Assembly: GCF_027922145.1 (NCBI RefSeq)
Contig: NZ_BSFC01000021.1
Location: 465,525 to 529,524, forward strand
Length of the DNA stretch: 64,000 nt
Direction of reading: 5' to 3'
DNA from: Novosphingobium resinovorum
Lineage (GTDB): Bacteria; Pseudomonadota; Alphaproteobacteria; Sphingomonadales; Sphingomonadaceae
The position numbers and the translations under genes are program-made. Below the pieces are notes generated by a model. That model was not told the origin of the DNA. It searched no databases and worked only from the letters and a program-made list of their open reading frames with translations. Positions 52,515-61,364 of this stretch are shown here, one piece after another (within the stretch, counting starts at the first letter, position 1; each line of letters opens with the position of its first letter).

Positions 52515-52906
52515 CGGCCGGTCTCTAGCGCGAAGTTCCCCCCGACCCAACTCACCTTACCTCGCTGCGGAGGCTCGATAAGCGCCGAGAAGAAACATTG
52601 GGGAAAATCAACGTTGGAAATACGGCTTTGCGCATCCCTCCGCATCTCGACAGCCGCCAGCATTAATCTGGACGCCATGCTTCAGGCAGGGAAGCGGCAC
52701 ATCGCGAAACCAGTTTTCCCAATCGCATGAAGCAATTACAAGCCGAAGGTCAGGTCGATTGCAATCCAGAAAGTATCGACTGGAATGTTCAGAAGTATAC
52801 GTAATTATTAATAGAACCATTGTGAATGTTATTTTAACAAATTTATAGGAGTTGCATGCCAAAATTTGCAGTACACGCACAGAAGGTACCTTTGGGAGAC
52901 TGCATT
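52515..52906. promoter_or_regulatory. divergent region between two-component genes and csu operon
   Basis: 392 bp whose right half (about 52775-52860) is strongly AT-rich (TATACGTAATTATTAATAG, then TTATTTTAAC), unlike the rest of the window. The csu promoter should be here. A GGGAG ribosome-binding site precedes GTG 52907. An open frame upstream to 52856 lacks signal-peptide character. Confidence 0.5.
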
Positions 52907-53464
52907 GTGAAAAAAATTGTGACTGGTTTCGCAATTCTTGCTTTTGTCGGGGTCAATTCTCCCGCAAACGCGAGCATAACCGGAAACATCAACGCCACGA
53001 TCACACTCACTACTGCATGCAGAATCAACAATACTGTTGTACCTGATGCAACAACGAACGTTGACTTTGGCACGCTTAACTTCGGCACGCAGAACACCTA
53101 CTTCACGCAGGCGACGGCAGAACTCCTCGGTACGGCAGGCAACGGCATCGCCATTCAGTGCAGCAATGGCACCGCACCAAGCATTTCATTCTCGGGCGGC
53201 AACTCCGCAGGATCAGGATCGAGCAACACCGGCACCACCGGCACCCGATCGATGAAGCACACGACGCAAGCCAGTTACGTGACGTACAACCTGTACAGTG
53301 ACGCGGGCGGCACGACGCCGATCGTGGCAAACACACCCATCGTTCTGGCGACCGATGGCAGCGCGCAGAACGTCGCCGTCTATGGAACCGCCTATGGTGC
53401 CGCAGGCCTGATCACGGGCACCTACAACGACGTCGTCGTGGTGACGATTACTTTCGGCGCCTGA
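52907..53464 (+). CDS. csuA/B: Csu pilus major subunit, spore coat U (SCPU) domain
   Basis: 185 aa from GTG 52907, preceded by GGGAG. A signal peptide (KKIVTGFAILAFVGVNSPANA) precedes a single SCPU domain. The conserved Cys pair is in TTACRINNT and IQCSNGTAPS, and the C-terminal strand ends VVVVTITFGA. These beta-sandwich subunits polymerise by donor-strand exchange into thin archaic (gamma3) chaperone-usher pili used for attachment and biofilm formation. As first gene in the operon it corresponds to the major pilin CsuA/B of Acinetobacter. Confidence 0.88.
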   Translation: MKKIVTGFAILAFVGVNSPANASITGNINATITLTTACRINNTVVPDATTNVDFGTLNFGTQNTYFTQATAELLGTAGNGIAIQCSNGTAPSISFSGGNSAGSGSSNTGTTGTRSMKHTTQASYVTYNLYSDAGGTTPIVANTPIVLATDGSAQNVAVYGTAYGAAGLITGTYNDVVVVTITFGA

Positions 53465-53493
53465 TCGAGACAGGCGAACGGCAGTTGGTCCAC

Positions 53494-54027
53494 ATGAATA
53501 TGTTCTCGCGTCACTTGGTGCTCGCGGTCGGGACTCTGGCACTTTTTTCCTGCACGCAGGCCCACGCCGAAACGAGCAGGACTTTCGCGGTGTCCGCGAC
53601 CGTGTCGCCTGGATGCGCCGTCGATGGTGTGGGGATGAGCGGGAATGCAGGAACGATGGGAACCCTGACGTTCACGTCCCAGCCCGCCCTGGCCACGTCC
53701 ACGGTTCAGGCAAGCCTGTCCGCGTCCCAGACCATAACCCTGCGCTGCACGCCAGGCGTAAGCCTTTCCATGTCGATCGACGGCGGCCTGCATCAGGCGA
53801 CGAGCCGCACCCTGCAACTGGGGACAACCTCCAACCGGCTGGCATATGGCCTTTGCGCGGACGCCGCCTGCGGGCAGGTAATCGGGATCGCCCAGCCGAC
53901 CAGCATCACAGTGACGTCCGCCAACATGAACGATGTCCGGCTGCCGATCTACGGGCGACTGACGCTTCCGGGCAATACTCCGCCGGGCACTTACACCGAT
54001 ACGGTGACAGTGACCTTGAGCTGGTAG
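53494..54027 (+). CDS. Csu pilus minor subunit, SCPU domain
   Basis: 177 aa from ATG 53494 (53500 also possible). A signal peptide (HLVLAVGTLALFSCTQAHAE) precedes one SCPU domain with Cys residues in SPGCAVDG and LRCTPGVSL, and a second pair in GLCADAACGQ. It ends with YTDTVTVTLSW, the polymerisation strand. It stands where Acinetobacter has csuA/csuB, so it is a minor pilin or adaptor; which one cannot be settled. 29 bp after the major pilin gene. Confidence 0.87.
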   Translation: MNMFSRHLVLAVGTLALFSCTQAHAETSRTFAVSATVSPGCAVDGVGMSGNAGTMGTLTFTSQPALATSTVQASLSASQTITLRCTPGVSLSMSIDGGLHQATSRTLQLGTTSNRLAYGLCADAACGQVIGIAQPTSITVTSANMNDVRLPIYGRLTLPGNTPPGTYTDTVTVTLSW

Positions 54028-54044
54028 GATGGACTGAGGACACT

Positions 54045-54839
54045 ATGATGCGGCTCTTCACAGTTCTGCGACGACTTCCGGTTTTCGGCATCTTCCTGCT
54101 CCTGCCCGATTTTGCGTATTCACAAAGTACCAATTCGGTCGTCATCTGGCCGGTCAACCCTGTGATCGAGAGTGGAGAGCGCGCCACGCCGTTGCGCCTC
54201 GAAAACCCCGGTACGCGGCCGATCCTGATGCAGATCCGCATTTTCGGCTGGCAGCAGATCGATGGCGACGAGCGTTTCGTCGAGCAGAAGGAAGTGACGG
54301 GCACGCCTCCGATGGTGCGTATCGAGGCCGGCCAGCAGCAACTCATCCGCCTGACCCGGATCGCTCCTCCCTCCGATGGCGAGCGGTCTTATCGCGTCAT
54401 TATCGACGAGATTCCGATTGCCGATACACCGGCCCAACCGGGCACGGGGGAGCCCAGGCAGGCCGCAGCGGCGATCCAGTTCCGCATGCGCTATTCGCTC
54501 CCCCTGTTCACGTACGGAACGGGCGACGAAGCCCGGTCCGCAAGGGATCGGGCCAAGGATCGGGCAGGCTCGGCTCCCGCGCTAGAGTGGCGTGTGGTCG
54601 AGACAGGCGGAGCGACGTCGCTCGAAGTCCACAATCCGGGCACCCGGCACAGCCGTCTCACCACAGTCACGATGAAGCGGGCGGACGGAACATCGCTGAA
54701 GCTGGATGGGGCGCATGGCTATGTCCTGGCCGGGGCAACGATGCGCTTCGCGATCACGCAGGCCATCGCGCCGCAAGCGCGGCTTTTCGCCGAAGTCGAG
54801 GGGGATTCCTCTTCGCCAATGACGCACCGACAGCCCTGA
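54045..54839 (+). CDS. csuC: Csu pilus periplasmic chaperone
   Basis: 264 aa. A signal peptide is followed by the PapD-like two-immunoglobulin chaperone fold: VVIWPVNPVIESGERATPLR (G1/A1 region), QLIRLTRIAPPSDGERSYRV with the subunit-anchoring Arg region, and IQFRMRYSLPLFTY before the second domain. The FGL/archaic class has a longer F1-G1 region, as here. It stabilises pilins and delivers them to the usher. Follows the minor pilin by 17 bp. Confidence 0.9.
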   Translation: MMRLFTVLRRLPVFGIFLLLPDFAYSQSTNSVVIWPVNPVIESGERATPLRLENPGTRPILMQIRIFGWQQIDGDERFVEQKEVTGTPPMVRIEAGQQQLIRLTRIAPPSDGERSYRVIIDEIPIADTPAQPGTGEPRQAAAAIQFRMRYSLPLFTYGTGDEARSARDRAKDRAGSAPALEWRVVETGGATSLEVHNPGTRHSRLTTVTMKRADGTSLKLDGAHGYVLAGATMRFAITQAIAPQARLFAEVEGDSSSPMTHRQP

Positions 54840-54909
54840 GGAGGACGGTTGAACCGGCAGACGGGTGCTCTGCATCCTTGTCGGAATGGCCCATGGGAAT
54901 GGAAGGTGA

Positions 54910-57264
54910 ATGTTGCTTCTCGCGGCCATTTTTCGTCAGTTGAAATGGGCGCTCTTTTCCGGAACATGCGCTGCGCTGATCGTGGCTCCTTGCCAAGCTG
55001 CGACAAAATACGACGATATTCCCGCCGCCGCGTCTTATGCCGAAAGGGGAACCGTGGCCGAAGCCGAGCCACTGCAACTCGAGGTCGTGGTCAACGGCGT
55101 GCCGAGCGGAGTGATCGTGCCGGTACAGGCAAGCGAGGGCCATTTCCATATTTCCGCCGGCGACATGCGTGCTCTTTCGCTGCCAGTGGAGGGCGAAGCT
55201 TCCGCACAGGTCACGGTGGATGAGTTGCCCGGGGTGGAAGTGGAATACGACATGCCCAACCAGCGCCTGAAATTGCAGGTTCCTGCCCGGTGGCTACAAG
55301 GCCAGCAGATCGGGTTCGGACCGCGCCGCAACGAAGGACCCGCGCGCAGCAGCATTGGCGTGATGCTCAACTATGATCTTTACGCGGTCGATGCGCCCGG
55401 AGCACCGCCATCGGCTTCGCTATGGACCGATTTCCGGGTATTCGGACCTGCCGGGCTGTTCTCGACCACCGGCGTTGCGCGAACGGGCGGCAACACGGCC
55501 TTCATGCGGTACGACACACGCTGGATTCGATCCGACGAGGACAGCATGACGACTTACGAGGCAGGCGACCTCGTCACCCGGACCCTGCCGTGGAGCAACG
55601 CGATCAGATTGGGCGGGGTGCAGGTCTCGCGCGATTTCGCGGTCCGGCCCGATGTGGTCACATATCCAGTGCCGGCTTTCGCGGGAGAGGCGGCGCTGCC
55701 GTCGTCGGTACAGTTGTTCATCGACAATCACGAGGCATTCGGCGGATCGATCCAGCCCGGCCCCTTCGTGATGAACCCGCTGCCCCAGATCAACGGCGCC
55801 GGGCAAGCCAGCATTGTGGTCACGGATGCGCTCGGCCGACAGGTTGCGACGCAAGTTCCCTTTTATGTAGCGACCACCCTGCTGCGGCCCGGTCTTACCG
55901 ATTACGCAATCGCGGCAGGGGCGATGCGCCGGCACTACGGACAACGCAGTTTCGATTACGGCACGATGGCTGCAAGCGGCTCGTTACGCCACGGCCTTTC
56001 CAAAACGCTGACGGCGGAAGGCCATTTCGAACTGAGTGGCGCCACGGCCGTTTTGGGCGTAGGCGCCGTCGTTCGGATCGGGACATTCGGCGTAGTGAAT
56101 GCGGCCTACGGCATGAGCCGTAATGGCGGCCGGAACGGGGGACAGGTCTCCGTCGGTTATCAGTACCAGCGCCGCGACTTTTCCTTCTCCGTCAATCACC
56201 AGCGGCAGAATGCAGGCTTCTTCGACCTCGCCTCCCTGACGCGGGATCGGGACCGGGCGACAAGGATGACATCGGCAAGCGCCAGCGTGGCGCTGGGCCG
56301 TTTCGGATCGATCGGCGGCGCCTACCTCGAAAGCCGGGCACGGGGAGAAGGCAGGACGCGGCTGGCGAACCTGAGTTGGACGATGCCGGTCGGGGGCTCG
56401 GCGAGCATCTTTGCCTCGGCGACGCGCGACCTGGGCGAGCGCGGCTGGACGGCCTCGCTCAGCCTGCAGGTCCCGCTGGGCGGCAATCGCGGCACCGTCA
56501 ACGGCGGCGTGATGCGCGAGGCGGACGGCCGCTATGGCACCCGGATCGACTATAACCGCGCAGTGCCGACGCAAGGCGGCATCGGCTGGAACGCGGGCGT
56601 AGATCGCCTGGGCCACGGCGACCTCTACGGCAATGCCGACGTCACCTGGCGCACCCGCTTTGCGGAACTGCGCGGCGGCGCGTACGGCCGCAGCGGCGAC
56701 GTGACACGCTGGCTGGGCGCATCGGGATCAGTCATCTGGATGGACAAGGCGGTCTTCGCGGCCAATCGAGTAGCGGACGCCTTCGCGCTGGTTTCGACAC
56801 GGGGCTATTCCGGCGTGCCCGTCTACTATGAAAACCAGCTGGTTGGCCGCACCGATGCCCACGGGCATGTCCTTATCCCGTGGGCGGCAGCCTATTATCC
56901 AGGCAAGTACACCATCGACCCTCTGGGCTTCCGCGAGGACCTGACCGCCGATGTCGTAGATCAGAAAGTGGCTGTGAAACGGGGCAGCGGCTACATCCTG
57001 GATTTCCCGGTCCGCCGGATGATTGCTGCGCAGATCGCGCTGGTGGACAAGGCCGGAGCACCGTTACCGGTGGGCGCCGTGATACGCGTCAATGGCCGGG
57101 GAACCGCCTATGTCGGGTGGGACGGGCTCGTCTTCGCCGAAGACCTTGCCGCGCACAACGATCTGGTCGTCACCCTGCCGGACGGGGCAAGCTGCCGGAC
57201 GGTCTTCGACATGAAGGTGGAACAAGGCAAGATCGCCGACATGGGAACGCTGACATGCCAATGA
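54910..57264 (+). CDS. csuD: Csu pilus outer-membrane usher
   Basis: 784 aa fimbrial usher. An N-terminal periplasmic domain (LQLEVVVNGVPSGVIVPVQA), a 24-strand pore with plug (about 130-650; e.g. YEAGDLVTRTLPWSNAIRLG, GPFVMNPLPQINGAGQASIV, VTDALGRQ) and two C-terminal domains (GYSGVPVYYENQLVGRTDAH; PLPVGAVIRVNGRG) are visible. It ends with GTLTCQ, containing the second Cys of the C-terminal domain. It forms the export pore for pilus assembly. The csuE gene begins inside its last codons. Confidence 0.92.
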   Translation: MLLLAAIFRQLKWALFSGTCAALIVAPCQAATKYDDIPAAASYAERGTVAEAEPLQLEVVVNGVPSGVIVPVQASEGHFHISAGDMRALSLPVEGEASAQVTVDELPGVEVEYDMPNQRLKLQVPARWLQGQQIGFGPRRNEGPARSSIGVMLNYDLYAVDAPGAPPSASLWTDFRVFGPAGLFSTTGVARTGGNTAFMRYDTRWIRSDEDSMTTYEAGDLVTRTLPWSNAIRLGGVQVSRDFAVRPDVVTYPVPAFAGEAALPSSVQLFIDNHEAFGGSIQPGPFVMNPLPQINGAGQASIVVTDALGRQVATQVPFYVATTLLRPGLTDYAIAAGAMRRHYGQRSFDYGTMAASGSLRHGLSKTLTAEGHFELSGATAVLGVGAVVRIGTFGVVNAAYGMSRNGGRNGGQVSVGYQYQRRDFSFSVNHQRQNAGFFDLASLTRDRDRATRMTSASASVALGRFGSIGGAYLESRARGEGRTRLANLSWTMPVGGSASIFASATRDLGERGWTASLSLQVPLGGNRGTVNGGVMREADGRYGTRIDYNRAVPTQGGIGWNAGVDRLGHGDLYGNADVTWRTRFAELRGGAYGRSGDVTRWLGASGSVIWMDKAVFAANRVADAFALVSTRGYSGVPVYYENQLVGRTDAHGHVLIPWAAAYYPGKYTIDPLGFREDLTADVVDQKVAVKRGSGYILDFPVRRMIAAQIALVDKAGAPLPVGAVIRVNGRGTAYVGWDGLVFAEDLAAHNDLVVTLPDGASCRTVFDMKVEQGKIADMGTLTCQ

Positions 57265-58283
57265 TCCCCCATTTTCGCGCGCTCGCCCTTTTGCTGGCAG
57301 TGATCCTCACTGCATGGAGCGGAACCACGCGGGCGCAGACTTACGGGAACTGCACTGTGGCCGCCTCCACGATCACGATCGGGGATGCCGGATCATTCTC
57401 GGTGGCAGGACAGGCACAGGCGAGCAGCGGCGCGGGCGGCCTGTCTTGCTCCAGCCTGCTGACGGTAGCCACCACGTCCTACATAAAGGTCCGGGTAGAC
57501 TCCTCCACGTTCCTGCTGACCGGGCCGGGCGGGCAGACCATACCGTTCACGCTTTCGTCCGCTTCGGGGGGGACAGCGCTGACTGCGGGCAGCGAGGCGG
57601 ACTTGTCTACCACGGCCCTGATCACCCTGTTCAGCGGGCCGGGAACCAGTATCCCGCTTTACGTGCGCACCACGCCGACCTCGGGGCTTGCTGCCGGGAC
57701 ATACACCGGTACGGTGATGCTGCGCTGGTACTTTTCGATCTGCACGATCGGTGCCCTCAACGCCTGCGTCGGGACATCGAACAGCCCCGGCGCCACGCGC
57801 AGCACTCTATTGGGGCCATTGACCAGCTGGGGCACGGGCGTGCCGCTAACGGTGACAGTGACGCTCAAGGTCCTGCCAGACTGCCAGATCACCGCGCCCG
57901 ACCTGGCCTTTGGCACTGCTCCGCTGGTCGGCAGTTTCAGCGCGGTGACTCGCACGATCTCAGTTCGTTGCAGCCTCAATTCGACCTATACCGTCGGGCT
58001 CGGCAACGGGCAGAACTTCTCGGGTACACGACGCATGCGGCAGGGCACGACCAGCAATTACCTCAATTACGAAATCTATCGCGGCAGTTCCGTCAGTGCG
58101 GGTCGATGGGGCAGCGCGATTGCGGCAGAGCGCCGCAGCAGCGCATCCGCAGACAGCAATCCGGGCATCTACGACAGCAGTACTCTGCAAGGATACACCT
58201 ATCGCGCGGTCATCGACTCCGCCCAGATGACGCCTGCTGCAGGAGTCTACGGCGATGTGGTGATCGTGGACATCGGATTCTAG
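57255..58283 (+). CDS. csuE: Csu pilus tip adhesin, two SCPU domains
   Basis: 342 aa from ATG 57255, overlapping the usher stop by 10 bp (ATG 57261 in an ATGA overlap is the alternative). After a signal peptide come two SCPU domains: about 25-170 (NCTVAASTITIGDAGSF, GGLSCSSLLT, MLRWYFSICTIGALNACVG) and about 190-342 (LPDCQITAPDLAFGTAPLVG, SVRCSLNSTYTVGLGNGQNF, DVVIVDIGF). The two-domain form at the operon end is that of the tip adhesin CsuE, which has hydrophobic finger-like loops for abiotic surfaces. Followed at once by a perfect long hairpin. Confidence 0.9.
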   Translation: MPMIPHFRALALLLAVILTAWSGTTRAQTYGNCTVAASTITIGDAGSFSVAGQAQASSGAGGLSCSSLLTVATTSYIKVRVDSSTFLLTGPGGQTIPFTLSSASGGTALTAGSEADLSTTALITLFSGPGTSIPLYVRTTPTSGLAAGTYTGTVMLRWYFSICTIGALNACVGTSNSPGATRSTLLGPLTSWGTGVPLTVTVTLKVLPDCQITAPDLAFGTAPLVGSFSAVTRTISVRCSLNSTYTVGLGNGQNFSGTRRMRQGTTSNYLNYEIYRGSSVSAGRWGSAIAAERRSSASADSNPGIYDSSTLQGYTYRAVIDSAQMTPAAGVYGDVVIVDIGF

Positions 58284-58326
58284 AGCGTGTCCAGTCAGGT
58301 GGCCCCACCTGACTGGACACGCTCTA
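58281..58326. terminator. perfect 22-bp-stem bidirectional terminator
   Basis: Positions 58281-58302 are the exact reverse complement of 58305-58326, with a 2-nt loop CC at 58303-58304. The stem includes the csuE stop codon. It lies 12 bp from the convergent stop of the TBDR gene and would form the same structure in either transcript. A short AAAACC follows on the plus strand and TAG on the minus side. Confidence 0.85.
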
Positions 58327-58337
58327 AAACCAAGAAA

Positions 58338-61178
58338 TCAGAGCCCGCTGCCGCCGATCTTCCAGGTCATCTCAAGGTAGATACTGCGACCGACGCTGTC
58401 GAACCAGCTGATGTCGTAATACGGATAAGACGCATAGCTCCGGTCTTTCACGGGATTGGTGTCCAGCACGTTATTCACCGTCAGAGAACCGCGCAGATGA
58501 TCGGTGAAGTCATACTGCAGGCTGGTATTGAACAGGTAGCTCGCCTTTATATAAGCGTCCTGATCGTAGTTCGGCAGCTTGCCGAGACGGGTGCCCGAGA
58601 GCGTCCACGAAAGCTGCTCCACCTTCCAGGTCAGGCTCGCGGTCGATTTGTCGCGCGGGATGTCGTAGCCGCTGTCGTACGCCAGCTTGTTGATCGACGC
58701 ATCGCCGGGATATTGGCGGAAGCTATGCGTGAAGACGTGCGTGTGCGAGGCCGAAAGCGAGAAATCACCGAAATCGGTCGGCAGATTACCATGAAGAGCC
58801 ACGTCGATGCCGCTGGTCTTTTCGTGCGCGATGTTGATCGGGTTGATTGAAACCGCGTCGAGTTCGCCTTCGTTGACCCCGCTGGCATAGCGCTGGACGC
58901 GCGAAAGCGCATCCTGGCAGGTCGGCGAACCGACATCTACCGCACTGCCGGAGGTAGTGGTGCCTATCCGGCAGTCGGCTTCGTCGCGCAGCAACTTGTC
59001 GATGGAAAGGTCCTGCACCTGGTTCGACAGCGAGACGCGGAAGTAGTCCACCGAAACATCGAAATGACGGCTCGGCTGCCATACGAACCCGCCGTTGAGC
59101 GACTTGCTCGTTTCCGGCTTCAGGGCGCGATTGCCATTACGCTTGGCGACGATGCCTTCGTCGGCATAGGAGCAATCGCCGATGTCCTCGTCGGGCTCGT
59201 CGGTACGACACAGGTAATAGTCCGTCGCCGAAGGATGGGTATTGCCCGGCCCGGTGAAAACATAGTGCAGGTCCGGCGCGCGGAAGCCCGTGCCATAGGC
59301 CGCGCGCAGCAGCAGGCTCTGCATCGGGCGCAACTCGACACCGCCGTTGTAGGTGAACTTGCCGATCGTGTTGCCGGCAAAGCGATAGCCGTCATAGCGC
59401 GCCGCGCCGGACAGTTGCAGGAAGCTGGTTACCGGAACGCGCAGTTCGCCGCCAAGCGCCCAGTGGCTGCGCTTGCCATGGCCGTCGCTATCCTTGAGCC
59501 CATAGTAATAGTCGGTCAGCGCGAGCGGATCAGGATTGAGGTCGTAGCCCTGCTTGCCGCCCTCCGCGACTGCCGCGAACCCGACCGGGCCTGCGGGCAG
59601 GTCGAACAGGCTGGTGCTGGTCAGCGTGGCCTGCAGGTTGTCGGTCCAGCTCTTCGGACGATAGACCGAATAGGCGGTGATGCTGTCGTACTCGGTCAGG
59701 GTCAGCGGCGTGTAGAGGCGCGCGGGGGCCGCGTTGAAGACCGGATAGCCGCTGTCCTCGTCGGTGCCGATCTGCTCACCCAGGAACAGCGCGTTGGCCT
59801 TGGCGGCGATCACCTGCGGGAAGGCAACCCGGGCGCGATACTCGCTGTGGTTGAACGAAACCTCGTAGGACCACTTTCCGGACAGCGATCCCTTGACGCC
59901 GGGCGTGATGCTGAAGGTCGTCTGCCGGTTGCGCGTCATCAGGTTGCGAAATCCACCCGATTCCTCGGGTGTGAACTGGCGATACCAGTCGTCCAGCCGA
60001 TCGTCGAAGGCATTGTAAAAAGTCGTGTCGCTGCTGCCCGAGGCATCCTGAAAGCCCCACGAAAGCACGTCGGGCATGAGCGCGACCTTGCTGATGCCGA
60101 ACTGCGCATCAACGAAGAGTTCGGCCGCATCCGACAGTTCGTATCCGGCCGAGGCAAAGCTGTTGAAGCCCTCTCGCCGGGAAATGATTGTGCCGTAGCC
60201 GATCGAGGTGTTGCTTCCGCAGAAGTAACCGGGGCCGTAGTCGTCGAGATCGGGATCGTAGGCGCCGTAGCGCGGACGCGAGGCGTAATAAGTCGAGCCA
60301 CCGTTGAGCCCGCCGAGGCCCGCGCACGTCGCCGCACCGGGATCGACGTATTCGTCGGCATCGGGATCATAGCGCAGGAACGTGCGGCGCGCGAGCGGCG
60401 TAGCAGTCGTGGGGTTGTCCGCGGTGCTATCCTGCAACTTGCGCTGATAGCCCCAGATCGGCCGCTGCAGCAGGTACTCCGCGCCTCCGATGATATGGAA
60501 TCGGTCGGTCGACCAGCCGCTCGTCACCGAGAGGCGATGGGACATGCCGCCGCCGTGCTCGGTGCGGCCGTGGCGGTAGTCGATGGTGGTGCCGTCGATC
60601 TTGTCCTTCAGCTTGAAGTTGATGACACCGGCGATCGCATCCGATCCGTAGATGGCCGAGGCGCTGCCGCTCAGCACTTCCACCTGCTCGATCATGCTGA
60701 CCGGGATGTTCGAGATGTCGGTGAAGTTACTGCGGCCCTGGAACGGCAGCGGGAAGTCCGCGATGCGCCGCCCGTTAACGAGCACGAGGGTATGGTTCGG
60801 ACCGAGCCCGCGCAGATCGACCTGCTGCGCGCCGGGCGTGAAGCTCGCGCCGCTGAAGGACTGCTGGCTTTGCGTCTCGCCGCCGTTCTGCGTGACCGCG
60901 CGCAGGATGTCGGGAACGCTGGCGTAGCCGTTCGCGCGGATCGATTCCGAATTGATGACGGTTACAGGCGCAGGCCCCTCGCTCGCCACGCGAGGGATGC
61001 GCGAGCCGGTTACGACGATCGCATCCTCCTGCACGGCATCCCGGGAGGCATCCTGCGTCGCCTCCTGCGCCATGGCGCCGCTACCCGGCTGCACGCACAG
61101 AGCAAGAATGCTGCATCCAAAAGCCCACACCCCGCGGCGGCCATATAAACCGGAACCTGCAAACGCACCAGAACCCAT
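58338..61178 (-). CDS. TonB-dependent receptor, Cys-containing class
   Basis: 946 aa; ATG 61178 follows GGGGGA. A signal peptide (VWAFGCSILALCVQPGSGAM) precedes AIVVTGSRIPRV. The plug contains GYASVPDILRAVTQNGGETQ and GPNHTLVLVNGRRI, and the barrel ends GGSGL. The FTPGAQQVDLRGLG and SGSASAIYGSDAIAGVINFK blocks are typical of the large proteobacterial class with external loops stabilised by Cys pairs (for example CRTDEPDEDIGDC). Divergent from a secreted S51 peptidase gene 186 bp away, suggesting a peptide-like ligand such as cyanophycin fragments or dipeptides; that is inference. Confidence 0.93.
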   Translation of the reverse strand: MGSGAFAGSGLYGRRGVWAFGCSILALCVQPGSGAMAQEATQDASRDAVQEDAIVVTGSRIPRVASEGPAPVTVINSESIRANGYASVPDILRAVTQNGGETQSQQSFSGASFTPGAQQVDLRGLGPNHTLVLVNGRRIADFPLPFQGRSNFTDISNIPVSMIEQVEVLSGSASAIYGSDAIAGVINFKLKDKIDGTTIDYRHGRTEHGGGMSHRLSVTSGWSTDRFHIIGGAEYLLQRPIWGYQRKLQDSTADNPTTATPLARRTFLRYDPDADEYVDPGAATCAGLGGLNGGSTYYASRPRYGAYDPDLDDYGPGYFCGSNTSIGYGTIISRREGFNSFASAGYELSDAAELFVDAQFGISKVALMPDVLSWGFQDASGSSDTTFYNAFDDRLDDWYRQFTPEESGGFRNLMTRNRQTTFSITPGVKGSLSGKWSYEVSFNHSEYRARVAFPQVIAAKANALFLGEQIGTDEDSGYPVFNAAPARLYTPLTLTEYDSITAYSVYRPKSWTDNLQATLTSTSLFDLPAGPVGFAAVAEGGKQGYDLNPDPLALTDYYYGLKDSDGHGKRSHWALGGELRVPVTSFLQLSGAARYDGYRFAGNTIGKFTYNGGVELRPMQSLLLRAAYGTGFRAPDLHYVFTGPGNTHPSATDYYLCRTDEPDEDIGDCSYADEGIVAKRNGNRALKPETSKSLNGGFVWQPSRHFDVSVDYFRVSLSNQVQDLSIDKLLRDEADCRIGTTTSGSAVDVGSPTCQDALSRVQRYASGVNEGELDAVSINPINIAHEKTSGIDVALHGNLPTDFGDFSLSASHTHVFTHSFRQYPGDASINKLAYDSGYDIPRDKSTASLTWKVEQLSWTLSGTRLGKLPNYDQDAYIKASYLFNTSLQYDFTDHLRGSLTVNNVLDTNPVKDRSYASYPYYDISWFDSVGRSIYLEMTWKIGGSGL

Positions 61179-61364
61179 AGTGTCCCCCGGTCGAAAGCGG
61201 GCTTGCCCCCTGCCCGCCCATGCTTCCGACGTTGTCACGAAACCACAACACGGACGCCGCCTCAATCAATTTGACATTATATTACTTCACATTGCAGACT
61301 GGTGTGCGCAAAATGTCGCAACCCGTCTTCCGGAAGACTTGGCGACGTATTCGGAGGACGATGC

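Noticed and set aside
52856..52906. Upstream ATG 52856 as start of the major pilin
   Set aside because: It would put a non-hydrophobic stretch before the signal peptide; GTG 52907 has a ribosome-binding site and starts directly at the lysines of the signal sequence.
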